Counted from the first letter of the stretch, positions 1-5,836 are shown. The stretch is DNA of 7,147 nucleotides from CAVZRC01 sp052148775 (GCA_052148775.1 JBKQHM010000715.1:1-7147); one strand, 5' to 3'. Made by a program: numbers and translations. Notes: generated by a model not told the origin, from the letters alone.

Positions 1-30
1 TAAGATTGGTTGAGGCCATTGTGCGGACAT
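1..30 (-). CDS. Possible 5' end of a gene leaving the window on the left
   Basis: An ATG at 30-28 on the minus strand opens a frame that reads MSAQWPQPIL before the window ends. It is preceded by AGGA with a 5-base gap, a good ribosome binding site. Upstream lies an AT-rich patch with a perfect minus-strand TATAAT at 109-104, giving a leader of about 65-70 bases. Ten codons are too few to show coding by themselves, so the call rests on the ribosome binding site and promoter. No product can be inferred. A chance ATG remains possible. Confidence 0.4.
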   Translation of the reverse strand, partial: MSAQWPQPIL

Positions 31-98
31 TACTTTCCTGAGAGCCGATAGACGCAAGCCTTTCCCAGAAAATGGTTTGTGACTTCAGCGGGCGAGTT

Positions 99-136
99 TT
101 ATTATTATATATAGTAATGTTATCACATTAACATTA
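99..136 (-). promoter_or_regulatory. AT-rich promoter with palindromic operator-like site
   Basis: This stretch is nearly all A and T in an otherwise GC-rich window. On the minus strand it has a perfect -10 hexamer TATAAT (109-104). A perfect 8-bp inverted repeat, TAATGTTA (115-122) and TAACATTA (129-136) with a 6-base spacer, covers the place where the -35 of that promoter would lie. This is the usual position of a repressor site. The -35 itself is weak. A plus-strand reading also exists (TTGTGA at 77-82, 17 bases, TATTAT at 100-105), but no convincing gene follows it. The operator role is inference from symmetry and position. Confidence 0.45.
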
Positions 137-139
137 ATA

Positions 140-496
140 GACTGGGTGGGAAAGATAGGGCTTCAGATGGCGACCCCGAGAATCAAGCCCGAGGGGCAGA
201 AAAAAACAGTGTTCGCAAGTCCAATCCCTGTAGAGAATTGCGACTAAGCTATTGCCATTCGTCGGATCGAACGACGCGTTCGCCGGCACGTGCGGTGCCA
301 CGACACTTTCGGCTTCTTCCCTTATCGCATAACCATTTGACGCCGGGTGGTTTGGCCTCGCCGGCTAGCCATTTCAAAGCGGGTGATCAGCGCCGCGGTA
401 GCTTCGATCTCTCTATACGCTGGTTTCCCTCGGCCAGTGAACGCGTATGCCGACCTTTTTTTCCGATATGCGAAAACCTACATCTTCGGTGCGGAG
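140..496. other. Gene-free stretch
   Basis: No convincing gene is visible on either strand. Open frames here have mixed composition, no ribosome binding site and no recognisable domain. A 26-codon frame opens at 167 behind TAGGG, but it ends at 247 and has no other support. A T7 run occurs near 454-460 but no stem precedes it. A 7-bp hairpin, GTGCGGA (489-495) and TCCGCAC (501-507), brackets the stop codon of the minus-strand gene. It has no U-tract, so it is at best a weak end-of-gene structure. Confidence 0.4.
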
Positions 497-2710
497 TCAT
501 TCCGCACGGATCTCGACACGACAGCCCGCACTCGTATTGGGGAACCGGAGCCGGAGCGTCGACGTCGAGCGCTCCCATGGCCGCGCGGTTTCGGGGAGGG
601 CCTGGCCGTCGACCGTCACGGACCTGGGCTCGGCGGGGCAGTGTAGGCAGATGACGGCTTCGATGCCGTCGGGACCTTCGGCGTGGAAAGAATAGCCGCC
701 ATTCGTTCCGGCCTTCATGCCGAGGACTTTGCAGGCGGAGGCGAGGACCATCGGTCCGGTACCGGGGATCCTGTCGCGGTCGAGGAGCAGGCGACGGCTG
801 CCGAGTTTCAGGGTCACCGTGTCGAGCGACGGCAGCGCGGCGTCGAAAAGGTCGAGGAACCGGCCTTTCAGGATAGCGTCCGGGCCCCCGATCGACTCAT
901 CGAGGCCGACGGCAACGACGTAGGGCCCTCGGCGCAGGGTCAGGTGGTTCGTCTCGGTGTAGGCCAGGCCGACCGATCCGCAAGCGCGCCTGACCAGGTC
1001 GATGAGGAGATCGGCGCCATCGGTCCGGTAGGTGAGCGACGCGGGACCGGCAGTGTCGTAGAGTACGGAACCCTTGCCGACCTTGTGCAGCCCGGGGGGG
1101 ACGTCGGCAGCGAGTCCCAGGCGCTCGAACAGGTGCAGCCGTGGGACCTTGTACGTCCTGGCTGCCTTCGGGTCGTTCCACCAGGCGCGGACGCCGTTGA
1201 ATGGGTCGGAGTCGTCGCCGAGAAAGACGAGGGAGCCACCCTGTTTGACCCAGCCGGCGATGGCGTCGTGGACATCGGGGGTCATCGGCTTCATCCCCTC
1301 GTAGGTCATCAGGAGTACCTTCTGGCGGGCGAGCGCGCCGGGGGTCGTCGCGTTCTCGAGCTGGACGGGCTCAGCGGGGATGCCGTGCTTCAGGAGCGGC
1401 AACGCCACGCCGTAGAACGAGCCCAGGTTCTTGTCCGACGGGCTCGGCTGGCCCCGCTGGAACATCATCGTATCGGAGACGACCACGCCGATCCCGCGCG
1501 TGCCGCAGTCCCAGGCGATCTCCTTCTGATCCATGTCGTTGAGGGCATTGATGACCGTCATCAGCTCAGTCCCGTACGCCGGAGGGATCGGGACCCGCTC
1601 GACGCGTTCGCCGCGCTTCCGACGGGCGCGGTCGACGGCCGGGTATCGGCCGTGGAAGATCCGCTCGGGCCAGGGCATGACCTCGTATCGCCAGATCTGC
1701 GGCCAGAGGAGCGAAGCCGTGAGGGTGCTCTCCCAGTTGCTCTTGTAGTCGTCCCAGGAGTGGTTGGGGTCGTCCTCGATCGGGTCGTTGAGGAACCAGA
1801 CGGTTCCGCCGCTGGCCTGGACGACGTTCATCATCGCGCCGTACTCGAAGAACGCGGTCTCGAAGGTTCGCTCTTTCGACTGGCCGCGATAGACGTTGGG
1901 CGTCCGCGCAGTGCCGGTCCAGACCTGCGCGATGAAGCCGTCGGCCCCGACCTTGATCAGGCTCGACTCGGGGCTGACGATCTGCCATTGGGCGTAGTTG
2001 ATCAGGCTATGGGTCGGGACATAGCACTTGACCGTGCGACCGGTGCGGGCGTTCTCGGCCTTGACGAAGTCGAACACCTGCTTGAGCGCGCGGCCGTAGA
2101 GGAAATACTTGAGCTGCGAGGCGCGGTACTGGGCATCGGGCGACGAGTGGGGTGCGACCCATTCCTCGCCGTAATGCGCCTTCCACTCGCGCTTGAACCC
2201 CTCGGAGTAGCCGCCTCGGACCCAGAACTCGGGCTCCTCGAGGTGTACCGCCTCGGCGCCGGCGTCCATGGCACGCTTCACGCCCTGGCAGAGGAACTTA
2301 CCGAAGTTCTCGCCGGGCGACATGTAATAGACGTCGCCCCCGTGTGAGATCACCCTGCCATCGCGGTCTCTCTGGGCCTCGTCGACGTGCCGGACGCCGT
2401 CGAAACGGCCGTAGAGGTAGTCCTGATACTCGCCCCAGGAGACGCCGGTCATCAGGTGGACGACGTAGCCCTGGGCCTTCCACTGGGCGATCCGCTCGGG
2501 GAGGCTGGAGTCGATGCCGTAGCATACGGCGACGTCGGACCGGAGCTGGATCTTGCCGTCCCAGCGGGAATGAGTCTGGAAGCAGGTCCGTTCGAGCCGC
2601 TCGCTCGGGTCAGCGGGACGGGCCGGCGAGTCCTCGGCACGTGTCGGCCACGGCAGGAAGGTGAGTGTCAGGGTCGTGGCGAACAGCAGGATTCGAAGTT
2701 CGTCGGACAT
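497..2710 (-). CDS. Exported glycoside-hydrolase-like protein (TIM barrel plus GATase-like domain)
   Basis: A 737-residue protein, unnamed as a family. The start at 2710 is chosen over the upstream TTG at 2764 because GGAG lies 7 bases before this ATG, and because the protein then begins with a standard signal peptide: hydrophobic core at about residues 7-20 and a likely cleavage after TRA at 25. Residues about 45-350 look like a (beta/alpha)8 barrel. They include a strand ending HLEEPEFW (156-163), the kind of Glu cluster that supplies the acid/base in clan-A glycosidases, and aromatic-rich loops such as FIAQVWTGT. Residues about 405-500 resemble the GATase-like domain found in GH42-type beta-galactosidases (VSDTMMFQRG, then KVLLMTYEGMKPM and GGSLVFLGDD). 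The C-terminal 130 residues look like beta-sandwich. The nucleophile cannot be placed, and a non-catalytic sugar-binding role is possible. Probable role: polysaccharide breakdown outside the cytoplasm. It stands alone, with no partner genes in the window. Confidence 0.7.
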   Translation of the reverse strand: MSDELRILLFATTLTLTFLPWPTRAEDSPARPADPSERLERTCFQTHSRWDGKIQLRSDVAVCYGIDSSLPERIAQWKAQGYVVHLMTGVSWGEYQDYLYGRFDGVRHVDEAQRDRDGRVISHGGDVYYMSPGENFGKFLCQGVKRAMDAGAEAVHLEEPEFWVRGGYSEGFKREWKAHYGEEWVAPHSSPDAQYRASQLKYFLYGRALKQVFDFVKAENARTGRTVKCYVPTHSLINYAQWQIVSPESSLIKVGADGFIAQVWTGTARTPNVYRGQSKERTFETAFFEYGAMMNVVQASGGTVWFLNDPIEDDPNHSWDDYKSNWESTLTASLLWPQIWRYEVMPWPERIFHGRYPAVDRARRKRGERVERVPIPPAYGTELMTVINALNDMDQKEIAWDCGTRGIGVVVSDTMMFQRGQPSPSDKNLGSFYGVALPLLKHGIPAEPVQLENATTPGALARQKVLLMTYEGMKPMTPDVHDAIAGWVKQGGSLVFLGDDSDPFNGVRAWWNDPKAARTYKVPRLHLFERLGLAADVPPGLHKVGKGSVLYDTAGPASLTYRTDGADLLIDLVRRACGSVGLAYTETNHLTLRRGPYVVAVGLDESIGGPDAILKGRFLDLFDAALPSLDTVTLKLGSRRLLLDRDRIPGTGPMVLASACKVLGMKAGTNGGYSFHAEGPDGIEAVICLHCPAEPRSVTVDGQALPETARPWERSTSTLRLRFPNTSAGCRVEIRAE

Positions 2711-2857
2711 CGGGCGTCTCCATGATAAAGCCAATCGCGGACGCGACCCATTCCTCGCGACCAACCTCTCGGTCCCATGGTCTCACGAACGGGAGAAGCC
2801 CGCAAACCCCAGCCGTCATCGCCGGTATTTCGATCGACGGCTCGTTGATCGGTCATC

Positions 2858-3316
2858 CTACGACCGTTTGCCGCACTTCAATTCGGCCAACAATTCCTCC
2901 AGGGCCTTCGGCTCCGGCGGCTTGACGAGATGATGGTCGATGCCCGCGTTTTTCGAGCGGCGGCGGTCCCCGTCCTGGCCCCAGCCCGTCAACGCGGCCA
3001 GGACGACATGCTCTGTACCGCCCATCTGGCGAACTCGTCGAGCGAGTTCGTAGCCGTCCATGCCCGGCATCCCGATGTCGAGGAAGATCATCTCCGGGCG
3101 GTAGCCCTTCAGCAGTTCCAGGGCGGAGGGGCCGTCGTGTGCCACTCGGACCTCGCGGCCTTGCAAGTGCAGCAACATGGCGAGGCTTTCGGCAGCGTCC
3201 CTGTTGTCATCAACCACCAGGAGTCGATGACCCGGAGTCGGAGCCGACGCCGTCAGCTCGTCGATCGGCTCACGAATTGCCCTCTCGCGCCCCCTCGCCG
3301 AGCGCGGCAGTCGCAC
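2858..3316 (-). CDS. Response-regulator receiver domain (C-terminal part of a broken hybrid kinase)
   Basis: An open frame of 152 codons ending at TAG. Residues about 31-145 form a complete CheY-like receiver. The acidic pair is D36-D37 in LLVVDDN, the phospho-acceptor is D80 in IFLDIGMPGMDG, the switch Thr is T110 in AALTGW, and the conserved Lys is K132 in VKPPEP. Its phosphorylation would normally come from a partner kinase. The GTG at 3316 has no ribosome binding site. The residues just after it (RLPRSARGR) belong to the linker of a kinase whose reading continues upstream past a stop, so this is more likely the surviving tail of a hybrid kinase than a free-standing regulator. Translation as an independent single-domain protein is possible but unsupported. 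No output domain is present. Confidence 0.65.
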   Translation of the reverse strand: MRLPRSARGRERAIREPIDELTASAPTPGHRLLVVDDNRDAAESLAMLLHLQGREVRVAHDGPSALELLKGYRPEMIFLDIGMPGMDGYELARRVRQMGGTEHVVLAALTGWGQDGDRRRSKNAGIDHHLVKPPEPKALEELLAELKCGKRS

Positions 3317-3500
3317 TACGAACTCGCTGCCTCGTCCCAGCCCCCGGCTTTAGGCTTCCACCTTCCCTCGGCGCATCTCGACGAGGTTCTTCACGAGCGT
3401 CAGTCCGATGCCCACCCGCCCTGCAACCGATCGCCTTCATCGTCCGCCTGGACGAACAATTCGAAGATGTGCGGCAGCATGTCCGGGGCGATGCCGATGC
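2858..3500 (-). pseudogene. Truncated, frameshifted hybrid histidine kinase
   Basis: Reading leftwards from about 3500, the minus strand encodes the end of a HATPase_c domain: IGIAPDMLPHIFELFVQ followed by the G2-box region. Three lesions are visible. (1) The frame breaks near 3415: the usual GGxGIGLTLV motif appears only if one base is restored in the G-rich run at 3420-3411. (2) An in-frame TAA sits at 3352-3350 between KVEA and SRGLGRGSEFVVRLP. (3) Homology stops abruptly at about 3500, so the sensor, DHp and N-box are missing. The receiver at the 3' end is intact. The damage sits just beside a tRNA 3' remnant, which suggests loss of the 5' part by integration or rearrangement. Sequencing error could explain one lesion but not the truncation. 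Confidence 0.7.
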
Positions 3501-3542
3501 TTTTGGCGAATAAAGCATTTGGTGCATTGGGATTGAGCCAAT

Positions 3543-3590
3543 TGGGCGGCATAGGATTCGAACCTATGACTTCCACCGTGTGAGAACAGG
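3543..3590 (-). pseudogene. tRNA 3' part without its 5' half; candidate attachment site
   Basis: The minus strand shows a canonical T arm: a perfect 5-bp stem ATAGG/CCTAT around the loop TTCGAAT (3567-3551). A 7-base acceptor strand GCCGCCC (3550-3544) and an A in the discriminator place follow. Upstream, TTCTCAC could be an anticodon loop (CTC, Glu) with stem ACCTG/ACGGT, but only its three outer pairs form and the variable region is 7 bases. The matching acceptor GGGCGGC is absent from the 70-75 bases where it should lie, so no cloverleaf can be drawn. A tRNA 3' half standing alone is the typical footprint of tyrosine-recombinase integration, and kinase homology is lost only about 45 bp away. 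The att role is inference, since no integrase is visible. Confidence 0.5.
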
Positions 3591-3680
3591 TTTATGCCTC
3601 GCTCTTCGCACGCTAAACCAAGTCCCGGCATGGTGTTACGTCTATCAGTCTTCGTTTACAAGTCACGAAAACTCGATACA

Positions 3681-3737
3681 CGCAACCATAACTCAGCACA
3701 GTGGTTGCGCCAAGCCCCCCGGAATCGTACCGGGGGA
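3681..3737. repeat. Two adjacent inverted repeats, one resembling a decayed T arm
   Basis: CGCAACCA (3681-3688) and TGGTTGCG (3702-3709) are perfect 8-bp arms with a 13-base spacer. Directly after them, CCCCCGG and CCGGGGG flank the 7-base AATCGTA. On the minus strand this reads GG-TACGATT-CC, one base away from a tRNA T loop (TTCGATT). Further upstream on that strand, TTCTTTGAAAACC looks like a poor anticodon arm. Together they may be a second degenerate tRNA-like relic beside the one at 3543-3590. No complete cloverleaf can be drawn, and a simple hairpin is equally possible. Confidence 0.35.
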
Positions 3738-3793
3738 AATCCGGTAGTCGACGGTAGGTTTTCAAAGAACAGCGGCCTACATCGGGATGCCTT

Positions 3794-3807
3794 GCGCCCG
3801 AGGGCGC
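3794..3807 (-). terminator. Hairpin after the last minus-strand cassette gene
   Basis: GCGCCC and GGGCGC with a 2-base centre (in practice 5 bp with a 4-base loop) lie 9 bases beyond the stop codon of the 84-residue gene. The position fits the end of the four-gene minus-strand set. No U-tract follows, so an intrinsic terminator is uncertain. It may act as a 3'-end protecting structure or only reflect GC-rich sequence. Confidence 0.35.
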
Positions 3808-3816
3808 CGGCGGCGG

Positions 3817-4071
3817 TCACTCGAAGCTCATCAGCCCTTCGTCGATCACTTCGACTCTCATTCCGTAGATCCCCTCTCGCTCCAGGACCTCTTTCGGATT
3901 GCCCGAGAGGAATTTCTCGCTGAGGTAAGGGAGTTCGTTACTTCCGCAACTCGCGAGGCTGTACGCCATGGATAACGGCAACCTCATGAGCCGGGGCTTG
4001 GCCACCCCGTGTTCACCGGCGAAATTCTTCATTCCCTTGACGATCGCGGCGCGTACATCACTGCCGTCCAC
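3817..4071 (-). CDS. Small protein of unknown function (84 aa), last gene of minus set
   Basis: I do not recognise this protein. The frame is open back to a TTG at 4134, but the GTG at 4071 is chosen because AGGAGG (4084-4079) sits 7 bases before it, the strongest ribosome binding site in the set. The protein starts VDGSDVRAAIVKGMKNF, likely an amphipathic helix. A Pro/Leu-rich middle (KPRLMRLPLSMAYSL) follows, and it ends in a short strand-like YGMRVEVIDEG segment. There is no signal peptide and no membrane span. It lies 76 bases after the 72-residue gene on the same strand, so it is probably co-transcribed with it, though the gap leaves room for its own promoter. Composition resembles small phage or island proteins, but no function is claimed. 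Confidence 0.6.
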   Translation of the reverse strand: MDGSDVRAAIVKGMKNFAGEHGVAKPRLMRLPLSMAYSLASCGSNELPYLSEKFLSGNPKEVLEREGIYGMRVEVIDEGLMSFE

Positions 4072-4147
4072 CTCAGTTCCTCCTGTCGTCACTTCGGTCT
4101 CTTCCGGAAAGGATCGGATCTCGGTCACGGGCAATCGGGCAGCGCAA

Positions 4148-4366
4148 TCAAGCTATCGGGCTGATCGCCTCCGCCCCTCCGTCCGTCGTGTCCTGATCCA
4201 GCTCCTCGAACTTCGCGGCATCGATGACTTCGTCCTTCGCGACCATGCCGTGGGACAGCGTCACGAGGCGGTAACGGCCGTCCTCCAGGCGCCAGGAGAG
4301 CGATCGTATGTAACGCCGGTTGACCACGAGGCGAGGGCCGAGTTGGAGGAAATCCCCGGACAGCAT
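4148..4366 (-). CDS. Small protein of unknown function (72 aa)
   Basis: Not recognised. It starts at ATG 4366, with a G-rich GGGGG nine bases upstream as a weak ribosome binding site; no better start is in frame. Residues 1-40 look beta-rich (FLQLGPRLVVNRRYIRSLSWRLEDGRYRLVTL), like a small SH3-type or barrel fold. The C-terminal 30 residues are acidic and probably helical or disordered (AAKFEELDQDTTDGG). It begins 46 bases after the stop of the 170-residue gene and precedes the 84-residue gene, all on one strand, which suggests a single transcript. The upstream frame stays open without a start codon, so the true start could be a rare codon slightly further up. Confidence 0.5.
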   Translation of the reverse strand: MLSGDFLQLGPRLVVNRRYIRSLSWRLEDGRYRLVTLSHGMVAKDEVIDAAKFEELDQDTTDGGAEAISPIA

Positions 4367-4412
4367 GACGATCAGCCCCCGTTGCCGGCGATCTTGGGTT
4401 CCCCGGCTAACT

Positions 4413-4925
4413 CTAGGATGTCGATCCCTTGAGTTCCTCTTCGATGACTTCCTCGATAGAGTTGACAGCCAGGCTGAAAAACAACTCCTCCCCGTGAGCG
4501 TCCATGTCGATCGCCTTGATTTGTTTGACGACCACCTCTTTCAAGGCAGTTCTGACGGTGCTAGCGCTGAGCCCACAGGATAGCAGGTTGCGAACCAGAA
4601 GATGCCATCCCTCGAGCATCTGTTGAAACAAGTTCTCGTACCCCGGGGGGATAAGAGGTTTAGGCGCTGGCGTAATCTCCCAACGCAAGGTGCACAACGG
4701 GGACCCCTGGTACTTGTCGCCCGTGTCATAAACAACCGTCAGGGTCGCTTGGATCGAATCCCCTACCGGATCGACCGTCGTCCTGCCGAAAGAAAAGGTT
4801 GCTTCTCGGAAGACGACCCTGTCGCCGGGAACCGGAATGTGATCCGGAGGACAGGGGATCAACCCCACGCCTACATCGCCAGCCTTGATCCTATCGAGTA
4901 ACGGCTTGTCTGTGGGAATCTCCAC
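4413..4925 (-). CDS. Two-part protein of unknown function (170 aa)
   Basis: Not recognised. The frame opens at GTG 4967 inside the preceding gene. The GTG at 4925 is preferred because GGAGG (4936-4932) lies 6 bases before it and outside the upstream coding sequence, leaving a 16-base gap. Residues about 15-85 look like a beta domain (PVPGDRVVFREATFSF, then GDSIQATLTVVYDTGD and CTLRWEI). A Pro-rich hinge follows at 86-94. Residues about 95-165 are helical and end in an acidic helix (SIEEVIEEELKGSTS). There is no signal peptide and no membrane segment, so it is probably cytoplasmic. It is second in the set after the RHH-like gene. A toxin, structural or binding role cannot be distinguished from sequence alone. 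Confidence 0.65.
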   Translation of the reverse strand: MEIPTDKPLLDRIKAGDVGVGLIPCPPDHIPVPGDRVVFREATFSFGRTTVDPVGDSIQATLTVVYDTGDKYQGSPLCTLRWEITPAPKPLIPPGYENLFQQMLEGWHLLVRNLLSCGLSASTVRTALKEVVVKQIKAIDMDAHGEELFFSLAVNSIEEVIEEELKGSTS

Positions 4926-4941
4926 CTCTTGCCTCCAGAGT

Positions 4942-5169
4942 TCACTTCTCGCCGCCTTCCAGTTCACGCATCAGCTTCGCGTAATCCCGATCGATGGTTG
5001 TCCTGGCGGCCTCCGAGAGATACTCCGCCATGGAAACCCCGCGGCCTTGCGCGATCAGCCGAGCCTTTCCAGCGAGAATCTTGTCGAACTTGATGGACAC
5101 GTCCTGCCGTTCCGAGGACTTCGGCCGGCCCATTTGTTTCTTCGCCATCAGTACACCCGCCGTTGCCAC
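4942..5169 (-). CDS. Ribbon-helix-helix-like DNA-binding protein (75 aa)
   Basis: A short basic protein that leads the minus-strand set. The start is GTG 5169, because GGAGGT lies 6 bases before it; the ATG at 5148 (MAKKQMGRPK) has only a weak G-rich site and would give 68 residues. A basic GRPK segment (14-17) resembles an AT-hook. It is followed by a strand-like RQDVSIKFD, a helix KILAGKARLIAQ, a turn GRGVS, and a second helix MAEYLSEAARTTIDRDYAKLM. This order fits the beta-alpha-alpha plan of RHH/Arc-type proteins and of short planctomycete proteins of that kind. RHH proteins commonly repress their own promoter as dimers, so it may act on the divergent control region upstream. An antitoxin role is possible, but no toxin family is recognised next to it. 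Confidence 0.65.
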   Translation of the reverse strand: MATAGVLMAKKQMGRPKSSERQDVSIKFDKILAGKARLIAQGRGVSMAEYLSEAARTTIDRDYAKLMRELEGGEK

Positions 5170-5198
5170 TCTTTCACCTCCCGTGGAACACGTGGGCC

Positions 5199-5204
5199 AT
5201 TATA
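5199..5204 (-). promoter_or_regulatory. -10 element of the minus-strand gene set
   Basis: A perfect TATAAT on the minus strand, 29 bases before the GTG of the RHH-like gene, with GGAGGT in between. Transcription would start near 5192. The -35 region (about 5222-5228) is poor, so the promoter may need an activator or be weak. It lies back to back with the plus-strand promoter at 5292-5319. Confidence 0.55.
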
Positions 5205-5267
5205 GCCGGCAAAGCGGCGCTCTGCGTCATGAACATCATACCACCGCAATCGTGAAAGTCTAGACTC

Positions 5268-5305
5268 CCACCAAAAATATTAGGTGACCGATTGACTTTT
5301 GGTGG
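5268..5305. promoter_or_regulatory. Inverted repeat overlapping the plus-strand promoter
   Basis: Perfect 9-bp arms CCACCAAAA (5268-5276) and TTTTGGTGG (5297-5305) are separated by 20 bases, about two helical turns between arm ends. The right arm overlaps the last base of the -35 and the spacer of the plus-strand promoter. This suggests an operator bound by a dimer or pair of dimers. A transcribed hairpin is less likely, because the repeat lies upstream of the expected start site. The RHH-like protein encoded on the other side is an obvious candidate binder, by inference only. Confidence 0.5.
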
Positions 5306-5319
5306 TAGAAAAGTACAAT
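5292..5319 (+). promoter_or_regulatory. Sigma-70-type promoter of the plus-strand gene set
   Basis: TTGACT (5292-5297), 16 bases, then TACAAT (5314-5319): each hexamer is one base from consensus, making this the best promoter in the window. Transcription would start near 5326. That excludes an ATG at 5318 as the start of the downstream gene and supports ATG 5420, with a leader of about 94 bases. Confidence 0.65.
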
Positions 5320-5358
5320 GTGTTTGTCGGGTCGAGATGGTCGCCCCGAAAACAAAAT

Positions 5359-5391
5359 GGCCCGGAGCGATGTATCAGATCGCCCCGGGCC
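5359..5391 (+). promoter_or_regulatory. Leader hairpin H1 before the four-Cys gene
   Basis: Arms GGCCCGGAGCGAT (5359-5371) and ATCGCCCCGGGCC (5379-5391) pair over 13 positions with a single A-C mismatch and a 7-base loop. The hairpin sits in the predicted transcript between the start site and ATG 5420, ending 28 bases before the start codon. No U-tract follows. It is the first of four GC-rich hairpins, one before each of the first four plus-strand genes. Confidence 0.6.
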
Positions 5392-5419
5392 GAAGGCAAG
5401 CCTGATGAGAGGCCCACCC

Positions 5420-5725
5420 ATGTCCGTTATCGCCGCCATCCACACCGTGGTCAAGACCGGCAACGCAACCCATCCCTTCGGCGCCGGCATCCTCCGTTCG
5501 GTCCCCTTCGCGGGCCGGATGCCGTTCACCCAGGCCGACCTCGACTGGGCCGCCGCCGCGTTCGCCGACGACGCGACCGACCCGGAGCCCGATTGGGACG
5601 CCATGGCCTTGGAAGCCGAGTACCAGGACCGCCTCGACGCGATGGCGCCATCCACCTACGGCCGCTGCGATCTGTGCGGCGAGCGGTGCGATTACATCGA
5701 GCCGAACGGACTTTGCCCCGCGTGA
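5420..5725 (+). CDS. Small four-cysteine protein (101 aa), first gene of plus set
   Basis: Function unknown. The start at 5420 has AGAGG 7 bases upstream; the longer frame from 5318 overlaps the promoter and is excluded. The N-terminal third contains HTVVKTGNATHPFGAGILR. The middle is acidic and Trp/Asp-rich (FTQADLDWAAAAFADDATDPEPDWD). The C-terminus has YGRCDLCGERCDYIEPNGLCPA, with Cys at 83, 86, 90 and 99. This spacing could bind one zinc ion as a small ribbon or knuckle. The protein stops two residues after the last Cys, unusually close for a zinc finger, so a slightly shortened C-terminus is possible. It probably works in the cytoplasm as a binding or adaptor protein. The promoter at 5292-5319 should drive it. 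Confidence 0.65.
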   Translation: MSVIAAIHTVVKTGNATHPFGAGILRSVPFAGRMPFTQADLDWAAAAFADDATDPEPDWDAMALEAEYQDRLDAMAPSTYGRCDLCGERCDYIEPNGLCPA

Positions 5726-5773
5726 GACGTCATCGCGTGCGAGAAATCCACTCCCCAGCGTTACCGCTGAGAC

Positions 5774-5818
5774 GGACCGGCCCGGGGCCAGGGATGGCCC
5801 ATCTCCCTCACCTGGTCC
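5774..5818 (+). promoter_or_regulatory. Intergenic hairpin region H2
   Basis: GGACC (5774-5778) and GGTCC (5814-5818) bracket an inner hairpin AGGGATG/CATCTCCCT (5790-5796 and 5800-5808, with a 2-base bulge). The palindromic GGCCC-G-GGGCC is at 5779-5789. It carries the 9-mer CCGGCCCGG (5777-5785), also present in H3 and H4, and the 8-mer TGGTCCTA (5813-5820), also present after H4. It precedes the 87-residue gene. The fold is less regular than in the other three. Confidence 0.45.
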
Positions 5819-5836
5819 TACGATGAGTCCAATCCC

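Noticed and set aside
238..695. Overlapping open frames on the plus strand in the left gene-free region
   Set aside because: Low-quality Ser/Arg/Pro-rich translations without a ribosome binding site. They run into the 3' end of the minus-strand gene.
683..2347. A 554-codon open frame on the plus strand opposite the hydrolase-like gene
   Set aside because: It is a mirror of a GC-rich gene: no domain, Val/Asp/Gly/Arg-rich composition, no ribosome binding site, and the minus-strand reading has a signal peptide and recognisable folds.
2838..2870. A 5-bp hairpin at the end of the receiver gene as a terminator
   Set aside because: CGGTC/GACCG is short, overlaps the stop codon and has no U-tract.
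3543..3615. A complete tRNA gene on the minus strand
   Set aside because: The 3' acceptor GCCGCCC has no matching 5' strand, and the D and anticodon arms do not form, so it is listed as a remnant only.
5318..5419. An upstream ATG extending the four-Cys gene by 34 residues
   Set aside because: The ATG overlaps the -10 hexamer and lies before the expected transcription start. ATG 5420 has its own ribosome binding site.
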